Positions 53,651 through 63,085 of a stretch of DNA of 64,000 nt are shown one piece after another. Every line of letters starts with the position of its first letter. The stretch's first letter is position 1. A program made the translations under genes and the position numbers. The stretch is from Ignavibacteria bacterium (GTDB lineage Bacteria; Bacteroidota; Ignavibacteria; Kapaibacteriales; UBA961), in the NCBI GenBank assembly GCA_016720145.1, contig JADJXV010000010.1, positions 62,001-126,000 on the forward strand. The letters run 5' to 3'. A model generated the notes under the pieces. It was not told where the DNA came from, searched no databases, and saw nothing but the letters and a program-made list of their open reading frames with translations.

Positions 53651-54260
53651 ATGAAAAAACGAGCGAAGGAAATTGAAAGGACCAACGAAGTATTAGTGCT
53701 GATTTCGTATGGAACAGAGGACATGGAGGCAGTAATAATCATCGATATACTGAGGCGGGCTGGAGTATTAGTACGAGTCGCGGTGAAAATGAGATTATAA
53801 CCTGCGCTTATGGTATAAAGATTATCCCTGATGTTCTTTTTGATGATTTAATAGAAGAAGAGTTTTTGATGCTATAATAATTCCGGGTGGTTCAGAAGGA
53901 GTAGAAGCATTATCTGCGAATCCGCATATCGAAAAACTATTGCAGATTCAAAGTCAACGTGGTGGAATTATCGCAGCAATTTGTGCAGCTCCGACTATAA
54001 TTGCCCAATTCAATTTAGCAAAGCGAGGATCACGAATTACGAGTCATCAAAGCGTCGAATCGCAATTTGGCAAATTTACGTATCTTCATGAAAATGTAGT
54101 GGTTGACAAAAACATTATCACATCTCGAGGAGCCGGTACTGCATTCGAATTTGCTCTAACGTTAGTTGAAATTTTAGTAAATAATTCTATGAAGAATAAA
54201 ATTGCTGACGATATAATGCTCCCACCAAAAATCACAAGTCCTTCGATTGAAGTTGAGTAA
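53651..54260 (+). pseudogene. DJ-1/PfpI-family protein, broken by two frameshifts
   Basis: ATG at 53651 reads to EVLVLISYGTEDMEAVIIIDILRRAGV, the start of a DJ-1 protein with its conserved Glu (GTEDME). The frame then stops. Restoring one G near 53783 gives ENEIITCAYGIKIIPDVLF. Restoring one T in the T5 run (53863-53867) gives FDAIIIPGGSEGVEAL and on through IIAAICAAPTIIAQF (the reactive cysteine of the family) to TSRGAGTAFEFALTLVEILV. Repaired, it is about 203 residues, normal for the family. Two independent one-base losses in short G and T runs argue for either gene decay or base-calling error. The tail overlaps the end of convergent miaA by 29 bases. Confidence 0.85.
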
Positions 54261-55188
54261 AATGCTCAGCTATCATTTCTGCAATTTCAACACTTGACCC
54301 ACCAAGCCACTGAATTTGATCCATTTTTCTGCACCATGTGAGCTGACGTTTTGCATAATTTCTCGTCGATTGCTGCATTGCAGCTAAGGCTTCTTTTTCT
54401 GATATTTTTCCTGATAGATACTGTATCGCTTCTTTATAACCTACTGTATTCAGTGAGTTTAGTGTAGGTGAATACCCCGTCGCAAGAATACTTTCTGTTT
54501 CCTGAACTAACCCATCCCTCCACATATCTTCACATCGGACATTAATACGATTATAGAGATCTTCCCGCGAGTGTTCTATACCAAAATAAAGCGTCCGGAA
54601 TGGTATTTCCGATGTTTTATTTTCGTGTTGAGCTTGTGAAAATGGTATTCCGGTAGAGTAATAAAATTCCAATGCACGAATAATTCTGCGAGGATTTTTA
54701 TCAGCATACTTTTCAGCTGATAATCTGTCAACTCGTTGTAATTCTTCATATAAGAGTTGTTTGCCAAGTAATTGAAGCCGAGATTCTAATTGATTTCGTA
54801 TTTCTGAGGAATCTTCGGATGTGGGTTCTGAAAATATACCTTCACAAAGCGCACGCACATATAGTCCGGAGCCACCAACAATTAAAGGAACCTTTTGATT
54901 AGAAATAAGTTGGTGAATTGTATTTGTAGCTTCTACAGCAAATTTGCCGGCACTGTAATCAATATCAGGTGTGAGGATATTGATAAAATGATGGATACAA
55001 CGTTCTAATTCAAGCTGACTTGGCTTTGCGGTGCCGATATCAAGATATTGGTAAATCTGTCGTGAATCTGCCGATATAATTTCGCAATTGAGGATTCGGG
55101 CTAATTCGAGTGAAACTGATGTCTTACCGGAAGCGGTCGCACCGACGATTGCTATTGCGTATGGACTACTCACTTCGAATCTTGCCAC
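54232..55188 (-). CDS. miaA: tRNA dimethylallyltransferase
   Basis: Adds a dimethylallyl group to A37 of tRNAs reading UNN codons. P-loop IVGATASGKTSVSLEL (near residue 14), then CEIISADSRQIYQYLDIGTAKPS and the YSAGKFA and GGSGLYVRALCEGIF motifs. The C-terminal QSTRNYAKRQLTWCRKMDQIQWL is the family's tRNA-binding helix. 318 residues is normal. Its start overlaps the end of pcm by 19 bases, so the two are translated from one message. Confidence 0.95.
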   Translation of the reverse strand: MARFEVSSPYAIAIVGATASGKTSVSLELARILNCEIISADSRQIYQYLDIGTAKPSQLELERCIHHFINILTPDIDYSAGKFAVEATNTIHQLISNQKVPLIVGGSGLYVRALCEGIFSEPTSEDSSEIRNQLESRLQLLGKQLLYEELQRVDRLSAEKYADKNPRRIIRALEFYYSTGIPFSQAQHENKTSEIPFRTLYFGIEHSREDLYNRINVRCEDMWRDGLVQETESILATGYSPTLNSLNTVGYKEAIQYLSGKISEKEALAAMQQSTRNYAKRQLTWCRKMDQIQWLGGSSVEIAEMIAEHFTQLQSKDL

Positions 55189-55823
55189 CCTTCACGACCA
55201 ATTAACGGTACAAATTTGAATTCTTCCAGCTGAGTCGAGTCATAATCATTTTCATTCTGACGAGTGATAAGATACAAAGTCTGAGATTGTCTATCTCCTG
55301 ACGGGATCACCATTTTCCCACCAATTTTAAGTTGTTTCAAGAGAGTATTCGGGATATCAGGAGCGCCTGCGGTAACGATAATTCCATCATACGGAGCATG
55401 TTGACTCCATCCTATCGTTCCGTCTCCAAAGCGAGTTTGGACTGAAAAACCGAGTTCTTGTAAAATTTTAGTTGATTTACTATACAATTCATATTCACGT
55501 TCAATTGAATACACTTTAGCTCCCAATTTGGCCAAAACAGCAGCTTGATAGCCGCTACCGGTACCGATTTCTAATATTATGTCATTGGGCTGAATATTCA
55601 AGAGGGATGTCATATACGCTACAGTATATGGCTGAGAAATTGTCTGTAAATTCGCTAGTGGTAGGGCTGAGTCTTCGTAAGCTTTCTGCGCAAAAGCAGT
55701 ATGAATAAACTTTTCGCGTGGAATAGAAGACATGGCGTTTAAAACTTCAGTATCGGTGATACCTCGTTCTTTGAGTTGTTCGATAAGTTTGGCTCGTTGT
55801 TCAGAATAATACGTGGTCTTCAA
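55170..55823 (-). CDS. pcm: Protein-L-isoaspartate O-methyltransferase
   Basis: Repairs isoaspartyl residues by methylation with S-adenosylmethionine. PREKFIHTAFAQKAYEDSALPL and QTISQPYTVAYMTSLL are the substrate-side motifs. The SAM site is ILEIGTGSGYQAAVLAKLG near residue 82, with GDGTIGWSQHAPYDGIIVTAGA after it. 217 residues. It overlaps miaA downstream. The broken diadenylate cyclase gene (55906-56694) lies upstream on the same strand, 82 bases away. Confidence 0.95.
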   Translation of the reverse strand: MKTTYYSEQRAKLIEQLKERGITDTEVLNAMSSIPREKFIHTAFAQKAYEDSALPLANLQTISQPYTVAYMTSLLNIQPNDIILEIGTGSGYQAAVLAKLGAKVYSIEREYELYSKSTKILQELGFSVQTRFGDGTIGWSQHAPYDGIIVTAGAPDIPNTLLKQLKIGGKMVIPSGDRQSQTLYLITRQNENDYDSTQLEEFKFVPLIGREGWQDSK

Positions 55824-55905
55824 GGGGAATACCTGATAGGATGAATAGTCAATTTATTTCTGCAAATTTACGAAAATTGAGGTGAGCGGTGCAATCAAGT
55901 GTATT

Positions 55906-56694
55906 CTACGTACCCGGCTGATAGACTTGGTCGGTGAGATGCTTTTGGAGTAATACGGGCAGCTGATTCATGGAAATATCTGTCGTTAAAGTACCTTCAT
56001 GCGCTATTGAAATTCCACCGGTCTCTTCGCTAATTATCAGTACAACGGCATCTGATTGTTCAGAAATACCAAGTCCTGCCCGGTGACGTGTACCAAGATT
56101 ACGCGTGTTGAGTTTGGTAGCTGTCGAGAGAGGGAATACGCACCGTGCAACAATTAAAAGTTAATTCTCAATTATCACAACACCATCATAAAGAAGGGAA
56201 CGAGGATTGAATATTAATACTAAAAGTTCTTTAAACACAACAGCTTGCAGCGGAATACCGGAATCAATAGTCATTTTTACATTTTGCGTTCGGGTAAATA
56301 CAATAAGCACGCCTATATGCTTTTCAGAAAGTTCTTTTGCAGCATCAATCACTTCGTCTATTGTTTCGGTGATATTGCTACGCACAAATAACCTGAACAA
56401 TCTACTCCGTGTGATGAGCAACAAAATTCGCCGTAACTCAGGTTGGAATAAAATGATAAATGCAATGAGCCACACATCGGATATTGCTCGCAAGATCCAA
56501 TTAAGTGATTTAAAATTAACGGCTTCTGTAATAAATGAAATGCCGAGAATGAGGACTAGTCCGAGGAGAATTTGTACGGCGACTGTATCTTTCAGCACCC
56601 GATAGACAGCGTAGAATAGCAGAGTCACAATACCCACATCAATTAAATCGATGAGAGTAAAGCTTAAAAAACCTATGTGGAATAGTTCAAACAT
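55906..56694 (-). pseudogene. cdaA: Diadenylate cyclase (CdaA type), interrupted by an in-frame TAA
   Basis: Makes cyclic di-AMP. The three N-terminal membrane helices (FTLIDLIDVGIVTLLFYAVY and following) and the first half of the DAC domain (LLYDGVVIIEN, with the DG catalytic motif) are read from 56694 down to a TAA at 56161-56163. The same frame continues without any other stop as LLIVARCVFPLSTATKLN through GTRHRAGLGISEQSDAVVLI and ends at 55906. That second part holds the RHR catalytic motif. The whole is 263 codons, the normal CdaA length. The two catalytic motifs are thus separated by the stop; no start for the second half is evident. It is a nonsense mutation or sequence error, not a frameshift. 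Confidence 0.88.
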
Positions 56695-56754
56695 ATTCTC
56701 AAATTAACTAATTTATTGAGATTCTCATATCAAGTATGCAATAGCAGACAAACA

Positions 56755-56785
56755 AAAAGAGACACATTTTTCATGTGTCTCTTTT
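56755..56785. terminator. Bidirectional terminator between the peptidase/barrel gene and cdaA
   Basis: The 13-base stem AAAAGAGACACAT (56755-56767) with ATGTGTCTCTTTT (56773-56785) has T runs on both sides. It ends the transcript of the gene at 56811 on the minus strand. Confidence 0.85.
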
Positions 56786-56810
56786 GATTTATCAAATAAT
56801 TTATTCAATA

Positions 56811-59800
56811 CTAAAAATCTAACCCAAGTGATAATAAGTAATTAGGCTCAGACCATGCTGTGTAATTATTTCTCCACGCTATATCAAAGCGAATTGGTAA
56901 ACCTAAAATGCCCGAACGAATACTGAAACCGGTGCTTAACAGTAAATTATTGGGTACTTCATTGCCAAATTCATCTATTCTTGAAGCAGAAAACTCACTA
57001 TCCCACGCTGCACCAATATCATAAAAGAATGCTCCTTGAAACGATAATGGTATTGGTATTGCAGGAATAAGTGCCAAGAGAGGAAATCGAACTTCTCCAT
57101 TGGCTACGACATATTTTTCACCATTGATGTGATTGATATCCCAACCTCGGAGTGTATAGACTAAGCGAGATTGTATAAATGTAAAGTCTTCGGGATTATT
57201 AAATGGAAACACATTATTGCTGATCGTTGGATTGATCCAATTATCTACTCCACCCAATGCAAATCGTTGAGGATTTGGACCAAAACTCGCACTGCCCGCA
57301 GCCCTGAATGCAAAGGTTATATATCCATTCCAAAAGTTAAAATATTGTCTGATATCAGAGCTTAGAGTAAGAAAACCGATACTTCCTTCGGATAATTTTG
57401 GTGCAACCTGTAATCCGAGAAAATACCGTAAGCCCTTATTTGGTGCGAACCAACCCCATTGAGTATTATCATGGACAAACCGCACTTCCGGTACAAATAA
57501 ATTTCGTGTAATTGATGGGTCTGTCGGCATATCGATATTATCTCTCGCTGAATTATGGTAAGTCACATTCCAATCCAAACGCCTATATCGATTGAACGCA
57601 TACGATGCCCCGAGCGTGACTCCGAAATCGCGGAATCGAAAAGAGTTGTATCTGAACGTATTCTCATTGAGTAATGTCGCGTAGCCAATGCTGTTGAATA
57701 GTGCTATCTGATAGTCAACGACCTCCGGTAGATAGTTGTAAGCGACAAAAAAATCACTGTTTTTTAAATCATACCGTAGATTCATTGTACCATACAACTG
57801 ATGATTCCCAAGCATGTCGCTAAAAAGCAATTGGGTCACGCCTTGAGCCCCAAAAAATGAACTGTATCCGACAGTACTGAGAATAATATCAGGAGTGAAT
57901 GAAATCTTATAATCTTGTGGAGCAGTAATGGATGTATCAGCCAATTCGACTTCTGGTGATAATGCACCTGCATTGATTTGAGCCGTGGGCTTCGCTATAT
58001 CAGGATTTGGAAATATTACCTGTTGCCTTGTAAAATCAACACTTACTTTACCATAGCCAAGGATTGGTTGTTTGGATATTGAATCCAAAGTAGGAACGGG
58101 AGACGTGATGGCAGAAAGTGAGTTCTGATATTCTTTATCTTGCTGCTTAAAACGTGTAAGAGGAAGAGAATCATAAGGCTTACGTTCAAACGGAAATCGA
58201 AGCTCAAATATATCATACCCGCCTTTTATTTGTGAAGTGAAGAGTAGCTTCGTTCCATCACGAGATAGGGAAAGTTGTGTAATTCCGCTGATAGAATTTG
58301 TTTTGGCTTTGATATCGCCGGTGGCAAACGTTAATTCATAAAGATTACCGATTCCATTAATATCAGAAACAAATAACAACTTTTTGGCATCAGGTGAAAT
58401 TGCAATTGAAGTTTTTTCAGCCGAGTCAAAGGTAATTCTTTTAATAGATTTGTTGTCAATTTCAATCGAATATATCTCATGTAACGTATGATTAAAATCC
58501 CACATTTTAAAATTATCAATAGTCTCAACTCCATCAGTATAATCAGCTCTATCTGATATAAAATATATGGTCTTACTATCGGGAGCCCAAATTGGATTCT
58601 GATCCGAAAAAATATCGTTGGTTAATTTGTCAGTTTTGCCGGTAGCTACGGTATAAAGATAAATATCAGATTGATGTTTGACTCCGGCAATAAATGCAAT
58701 TGTTTTACCATCAGGTGACCAAATTGCAGAAGTGAGAGTTTTTAGCCCGAAGAGCTTCTTGGTATAATCTCCCGAAGCTACATCGACAATATAGAGAGCA
58801 TCTTCACCACCGGATTTGGCTGAAACAGCTAATTTTTTACCGGTAGGATCCCACGATATTCCCGGTGTGAGGAGATTTAACTCTTCGAAATCTAACGCAC
58901 GTTCACTTGAAATTACCTTTTCAGCAGGTTGCTTCTCGGGCTTATCTTTTCCTTTCAGTTCCTTTACATAGACGCCGAAAACTCCTTCTCGATCGGAAAT
59001 AAATGCCATTCGGTCTCCATCCGGAGAAATCGCGGGTGAGGAATTATAGTAATTTTCATCCTTAACGTGATTGGTGAGGCGTGTAGAAAATTCATCGATA
59101 GCTTCATAGCGAACGATGTCGGGTAGGTATTTTTTCTTGAGCTCACGAACCCATTGTTCGGAAAATTCATCGACGGACATATTAAAAGCACTTTTAAATG
59201 CTAATTCCATACTACCTAATGATTTGATTCGGTTGATAAGTTCGCCGATTTTTTGTTCACCGTATTTTTCAGCTACATACCAATAAAATGCTTGTCCTCC
59301 TCGATAGGCGTAGTATCCGTTTAGATTTTGAAATCCCTTTAAATATTCACTTAAAGCTATATCCCGCATGAACATATCAGTCGGTGTATCGTAGCCGCCG
59401 ATTCCCTCATATTCTGCTAATCCTTCATTCATCCAGAGCGGTAATTCTACTTTGACATTGTTGGTAATTGCTGTTTGTATAGTCCCACCATAAAACATAT
59501 CATTAATCACAGCATGGACTAATTCATGGTGAATAACATGTCTGAATTGTTCGTATTTACCTTCAAAAGGTAATGTTACTCTATTCTTGAATAATTCTGT
59601 GACTCCTCCCACACCTTCTGGCAGTGATGAACTTATCACATTTGTTTGTTGAAATTCGTTGTGGGATTGATACACCATCACCGGAATACGTTTGTTAATT
59701 GAGTAGTTAAGGCGTTTTTCTATAGATACTAATGAACGCTCGGAATGGATAGCAGTATAACGTGCAAGATACTCGCCACCTTCATAATAATACACGTCGA

Positions 59801-59933
59801 AATGCTTGGAACGTATATACTTCCAATTTTTAAATTCTTGGTATTGTACTTTATTTTGACCAAATTGACTGAAACTTGGCTGCACGGTACATGCAAAGGT
59901 GAGTATGAGAAATATAAAGAAGATTTGTTTCAT
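56811..59933 (-). CDS. Fusion of peptidase-MA-like domain, TolB/PD40 propeller and outer-membrane barrel
   Basis: 1,040 residues with a signal peptide ending near QPSFSQ. Residues ~30-270 are a peptidase-MA-like metalloprotease domain: zinc motif VIHHELVHAVINDM near residue 137 and downstream WMNEGLAEYEG. Residues ~300-600 hold at least five PD40/TolB-type propeller repeats (SPAISPDGDRMAFISDREG, IWSPDGKTIAFIAG, IWAPDSKTIYFISDR). From about residue 700 to the end comes a BamA/surface-antigen-like barrel (SLDFs and YLLSLGLDF at the C-terminus, aromatic end). It is the sort of large outer-membrane protein found across this phylum. The role is unknown. A gene of this architecture joins a protease, a binding propeller and a pore or anchor. 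Confidence 0.8.
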   Translation of the reverse strand: MKQIFFIFLILTFACTVQPSFSQFGQNKVQYQEFKNWKYIRSKHFDVYYYEGGEYLARYTAIHSERSLVSIEKRLNYSINKRIPVMVYQSHNEFQQTNVISSSLPEGVGGVTELFKNRVTLPFEGKYEQFRHVIHHELVHAVINDMFYGGTIQTAITNNVKVELPLWMNEGLAEYEGIGGYDTPTDMFMRDIALSEYLKGFQNLNGYYAYRGGQAFYWYVAEKYGEQKIGELINRIKSLGSMELAFKSAFNMSVDEFSEQWVRELKKKYLPDIVRYEAIDEFSTRLTNHVKDENYYNSSPAISPDGDRMAFISDREGVFGVYVKELKGKDKPEKQPAEKVISSERALDFEELNLLTPGISWDPTGKKLAVSAKSGGEDALYIVDVASGDYTKKLFGLKTLTSAIWSPDGKTIAFIAGVKHQSDIYLYTVATGKTDKLTNDIFSDQNPIWAPDSKTIYFISDRADYTDGVETIDNFKMWDFNHTLHEIYSIEIDNKSIKRITFDSAEKTSIAISPDAKKLLFVSDINGIGNLYELTFATGDIKAKTNSISGITQLSLSRDGTKLLFTSQIKGGYDIFELRFPFERKPYDSLPLTRFKQQDKEYQNSLSAITSPVPTLDSISKQPILGYGKVSVDFTRQQVIFPNPDIAKPTAQINAGALSPEVELADTSITAPQDYKISFTPDIILSTVGYSSFFGAQGVTQLLFSDMLGNHQLYGTMNLRYDLKNSDFFVAYNYLPEVVDYQIALFNSIGYATLLNENTFRYNSFRFRDFGVTLGASYAFNRYRRLDWNVTYHNSARDNIDMPTDPSITRNLFVPEVRFVHDNTQWGWFAPNKGLRYFLGLQVAPKLSEGSIGFLTLSSDIRQYFNFWNGYITFAFRAAGSASFGPNPQRFALGGVDNWINPTISNNVFPFNNPEDFTFIQSRLVYTLRGWDINHINGEKYVVANGEVRFPLLALIPAIPIPLSFQGAFFYDIGAAWDSEFSASRIDEFGNEVPNNLLLSTGFSIRSGILGLPIRFDIAWRNNYTAWSEPNYLLSLGLDF

Positions 59934-60032
59934 GAATTGCTCCGAAATCGATTTGTAGGAGTTAAAGGTATGTTAGGTTACTAATATCGTCGGCTTGACG
60001 GTAAGCGCACATCAAGATTGCCATAGACATCA

Positions 60033-61625
60033 TTATCTTGTTTTTTCTGTAGAATTACGGGATTTATCGGTAGAATTCAGTGTTTTACCTGTTGATTTGA
60101 GCGGTCGTTGCCTTCTGAATACACCAAGTGCTGCTGAGATTTTACGACCACTCGGTACAGTAGAATTCGTACAGGCATTCGCGCCGCAGACTATCATCAT
60201 AGCGGAGCCACCACCGTCTAAATTAATAGCGTTCCAAGCCCCTACACTTTTCATAATCACAGCCATTTGAGCGAGAGTTGCACCTTTGCCTTTTTCATTA
60301 TTCGCTTCGACCATTACAAAATAATTTTTCGAACGTGTTCTGTCAGTTCCAATCGCTGTTCTTGCTAGGTTTTTATTAAGAAAGCGTTTAGCGTGTGAAC
60401 CTTCAATCATTGCTTCATGCTGAGCTTTGCCATTGCGTACCATGCGAGGAGTGCCGCTTACGGCGGTTGTAAATGGAATTGAATCAGCTACATTAGTCGT
60501 AAACCTCATATACACAGTGTCACCTTTCTGTGGAATCTGATCACGTGTATAATTATTTCCAAAGGAGAGAATACATCCTCTGATTGGCATTTGTACTTCA
60601 CCGGAGTCAATGCCACGCACAAGGCACGGAATTTCTCTATTTATAACAGGGTTGCGTAAATAACGTAATTTCACTTTTTTCATTGGGAATTCGATACTTG
60701 CTTCTCGTTTTGCATTGGTTAGTTCTTCTCTCAACGTTTGCATATTCAGTCCAGTTTCTGTCGAATCGTCGGTGTTCATACTATGATTTTGAATAAACTC
60801 CAATGCAGCTTTTTCAAGATCAACAGGTGATACAAAGGGTACTGAGTTACCCGCAAAGCTATTATAAACCACAATTCCTGTTGAATCATTTCGCTCGTTG
60901 ACAAAATCAATATTGGCACTATGACCATTAAATTTTACTCGTCCTGTCAAGATGAATTGATCTATTGTCATACGATTTTTCGAATCAAAAAATGCACTTG
61001 ACCATTGTTTGTATGAATGTAAATGAACGACTTCACCACCGGAAACCATTGGACCTATAGGAGTATTTCTATATGCTCTCCAAAAATTAGCGTTTATTCC
61101 TACATACAACGTGTCCCGAGAGGTAGAATCATGCCGAATACTCATATCGCCCAAGCGTTCAAGCCCGTCGATTCTACCCAACCCTTTTATTATTCCCACC
61201 TTAAGGGATGGTTCTACAGTAGAAATCTCCGCTACATGGACAGAATGTTTCTGCCTTCCGAAGAGAAAATGGCGATACCGTAACCCTTCCGAATACAAAG
61301 TGTCAGTGAATACTTCATGAATTAACGGAGATTGAATCTTAGAAATTTTGGTCTTATTTTTCTTAGCTCGTCCATTCTTAATGATCGCTTTTGCTTTCGC
61401 TTGATTGTTTTTTTTCAAACTGCGCGTTTTGGAAGAAGGAGATGTTTTAGTACTCTGCTTTTGTTTGGTAACTGTAAGGCGAGGAACAGCTTTAGAAGCT
61501 TTTGTGGATGGTAGTTTCTTCTTGTGACTTTTTACAACATTTGAAATTTTGGCGTAAGTAGGTACACTCACAGAGATTGCAAAGAGGAATAGAAAAAGTA
61601 TGTATGGAGGAAATTTATGTAGCAT
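60033..61625 (-). CDS. Exported phosphodiester glycosidase (NAGPA-like) protein
   Basis: 530 residues. A signal peptide (MLHKFPPYILFLFLFAISVSVP) is followed by a very basic Lys/Ser-rich linker (residues ~25-100). The NAGPA/DUF2233-type domain follows, with GINANFWRAYRNTPIGPMVSGGEVV near residue 200 and the C-terminal signature WNAINLDGGGSAMMIVCG. The related human enzyme uncovers phosphodiester-capped sugars; bacterial members are thought to act on cell-wall or extracellular glycans. There are no neighbours that point to a substrate. Preceded on the same strand by the membrane protein at 61635. Confidence 0.85.
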   Translation of the reverse strand: MLHKFPPYILFLFLFAISVSVPTYAKISNVVKSHKKKLPSTKASKAVPRLTVTKQKQSTKTSPSSKTRSLKKNNQAKAKAIIKNGRAKKNKTKISKIQSPLIHEVFTDTLYSEGLRYRHFLFGRQKHSVHVAEISTVEPSLKVGIIKGLGRIDGLERLGDMSIRHDSTSRDTLYVGINANFWRAYRNTPIGPMVSGGEVVHLHSYKQWSSAFFDSKNRMTIDQFILTGRVKFNGHSANIDFVNERNDSTGIVVYNSFAGNSVPFVSPVDLEKAALEFIQNHSMNTDDSTETGLNMQTLREELTNAKREASIEFPMKKVKLRYLRNPVINREIPCLVRGIDSGEVQMPIRGCILSFGNNYTRDQIPQKGDTVYMRFTTNVADSIPFTTAVSGTPRMVRNGKAQHEAMIEGSHAKRFLNKNLARTAIGTDRTRSKNYFVMVEANNEKGKGATLAQMAVIMKSVGAWNAINLDGGGSAMMIVCGANACTNSTVPSGRKISAALGVFRRQRPLKSTGKTLNSTDKSRNSTEKTR

Positions 61626-61634
61626 CTTGAGTAC

Positions 61635-62138
61635 TTATTTCCGATAAAGTGAGCGTAAAAATGTTGAATTATAGGGAAAAATAATGGAGCGGTTTAAATT
61701 AAGTATATAATTTCGTATAGCTTTTGATGAAAGATGTGAGAGATTCTGCTTGCGCCAATGCACTTCACTTTGCCAGGAGCTAACAAAAAATGCTACAAAA
61801 TAAACACATAAATGAGCCTGAATTGTCAGCAAATCTATACCAATTTTTAAGGAAAGAATTGCACAAAGCGCAAGTATAAACATCAGCAACAGTGATTCTA
61901 AAGCATCCGTTAATATTCTTGATTTGTTTGTAACATCCAATGTTCTACGTTCCTCCCGTAATCGAGTAAGTACCCAGCCAATGCTGAAAGCTACGATCAT
62001 AACAATACACCCGGAATCGTATCGCAGATATGAATTGACAGTAAATCCAATTACAGACTGGAAAATTACCAATCCTATATATTCTGCTTGTCGCCTATGT
62101 TGCTTTTGGTAGATTTCCTGCTTTTCTTCTGAATTCAT
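61635..62138 (-). CDS. Membrane protein of unknown function (167 aa)
   Basis: Four hydrophobic helices (AEYIGLVIFQSVIGFTVNSYL, CIVMIVAFSIGWVL, ALESLLLMFILALCAILSL, LLTIQAHLCVYFVAFFVSSW) after a short charged head; ATG at 62138 (MNSEEKQEIYQK) is preferred to 62147. The N- and C-termini are basic. No family recognised. Nine bases separate it from the NAGPA-like gene on the same strand, so they are likely one operon. Confidence 0.65.
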   Translation of the reverse strand: MNSEEKQEIYQKQHRRQAEYIGLVIFQSVIGFTVNSYLRYDSGCIVMIVAFSIGWVLTRLREERRTLDVTNKSRILTDALESLLLMFILALCAILSLKIGIDLLTIQAHLCVYFVAFFVSSWQSEVHWRKQNLSHLSSKAIRNYILNLNRSIIFPYNSTFLRSLYRK

Positions 62139-62260
62139 GTGTTTCACAATATGATAAGTATATCACTCACCTATGACTCGTCGTATTTCATTTCCGCCAA
62201 ATTTAGTAATTTGCGCCTAAAAATCACGATAAAATTCTCTCAATCTGAAAGTTTTAATTC

Positions 62261-63043
62261 ATGACCTACCAAACTCTGCTCGTAGAAAAAAAGACGGGAT
62301 ATGCTATCGTCACCTTGAATCGTCCCGATAAACTCAATGCACTCAACGCTCAGATGTTCACCGATCTGGATAATGCAATTGAAATTCTGAAAAATGACCC
62401 TGAAATTCGTGCAATTATTGTTACCGGCAGCGGCGTAAAAGCATTTGCTGCCGGCGCTGATATTGCTGAATTACACTCGTGCGATAGTACGACAGGTGAG
62501 AAATTTTCATCCACAGGTCAACAAGTATTCTCCCATATAGAGCATTGTGGAAAGCCAGTCATAGCAGCAGTCAACGGTTTCGCTCTCGGTGGTGGATGTG
62601 AGCTCGCGATGTCATGTCACATTAGGTTTTGTTCGGAAAATGCCAAGTTTGGTCAACCGGAAGTAAATCTCGGAATATTACCAGGCTATGGCGGCACACA
62701 ACGCATGACTCATATCGTAGGTCGCGCCAAGTCAGCAGAATTAACTCTCTCCGGTATGATCATCGGCGCGCAAGAAGCTATGCAAATTGGACTTGTCAAT
62801 TCAGTACATCCTCAATCTGATTTGATGGAATTCACTGAAAAATTCGTGCAAACTGTCGTTTCCAAATCACCATCGGCAGTGCAGGCAGCCCTCCACAGTA
62901 TTATAGCAGCAGACTCACTTTCAAGTGAGGACGGAATGAAATATGAAGCACAACAATTCGGTGAAGTATGTGGCACTCAAGACTTTAAAGAAGGTACACT
63001 TGCATTTCTCGAAAAAAGAGTGGCTGTGGTGTTTGGTAAGTAG
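62261..63043 (+). CDS. Enoyl-CoA hydratase/isomerase family protein (crotonase), copy 2
   Basis: 260 residues with AFAAGADIAELHSCD, NGFALGGGCELAMSCH and FGQPEVNLGILPGYGGTQRM, the oxyanion hole and catalytic glutamates of a crotonase. It is more like the classic short-chain enoyl-CoA hydratases than copy 1, and the two share the same block order. A TAATTTG box lies at 62207, 54 bases upstream, as a candidate promoter element. No acyl-CoA dehydrogenase or thiolase is near. Confidence 0.92.
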   Translation: MTYQTLLVEKKTGYAIVTLNRPDKLNALNAQMFTDLDNAIEILKNDPEIRAIIVTGSGVKAFAAGADIAELHSCDSTTGEKFSSTGQQVFSHIEHCGKPVIAAVNGFALGGGCELAMSCHIRFCSENAKFGQPEVNLGILPGYGGTQRMTHIVGRAKSAELTLSGMIIGAQEAMQIGLVNSVHPQSDLMEFTEKFVQTVVSKSPSAVQAALHSIIAADSLSSEDGMKYEAQQFGEVCGTQDFKEGTLAFLEKRVAVVFGK

Positions 63044-63085
63044 TAATATATTTCATAAATCCCAGTAAGCTTTAATATCATATAT

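Noticed and set aside
56161..56163. Recoding of the stop codon in cdaA
   Set aside because: Selenocysteine uses TGA, and all other genes here end on TAA without readthrough signs.
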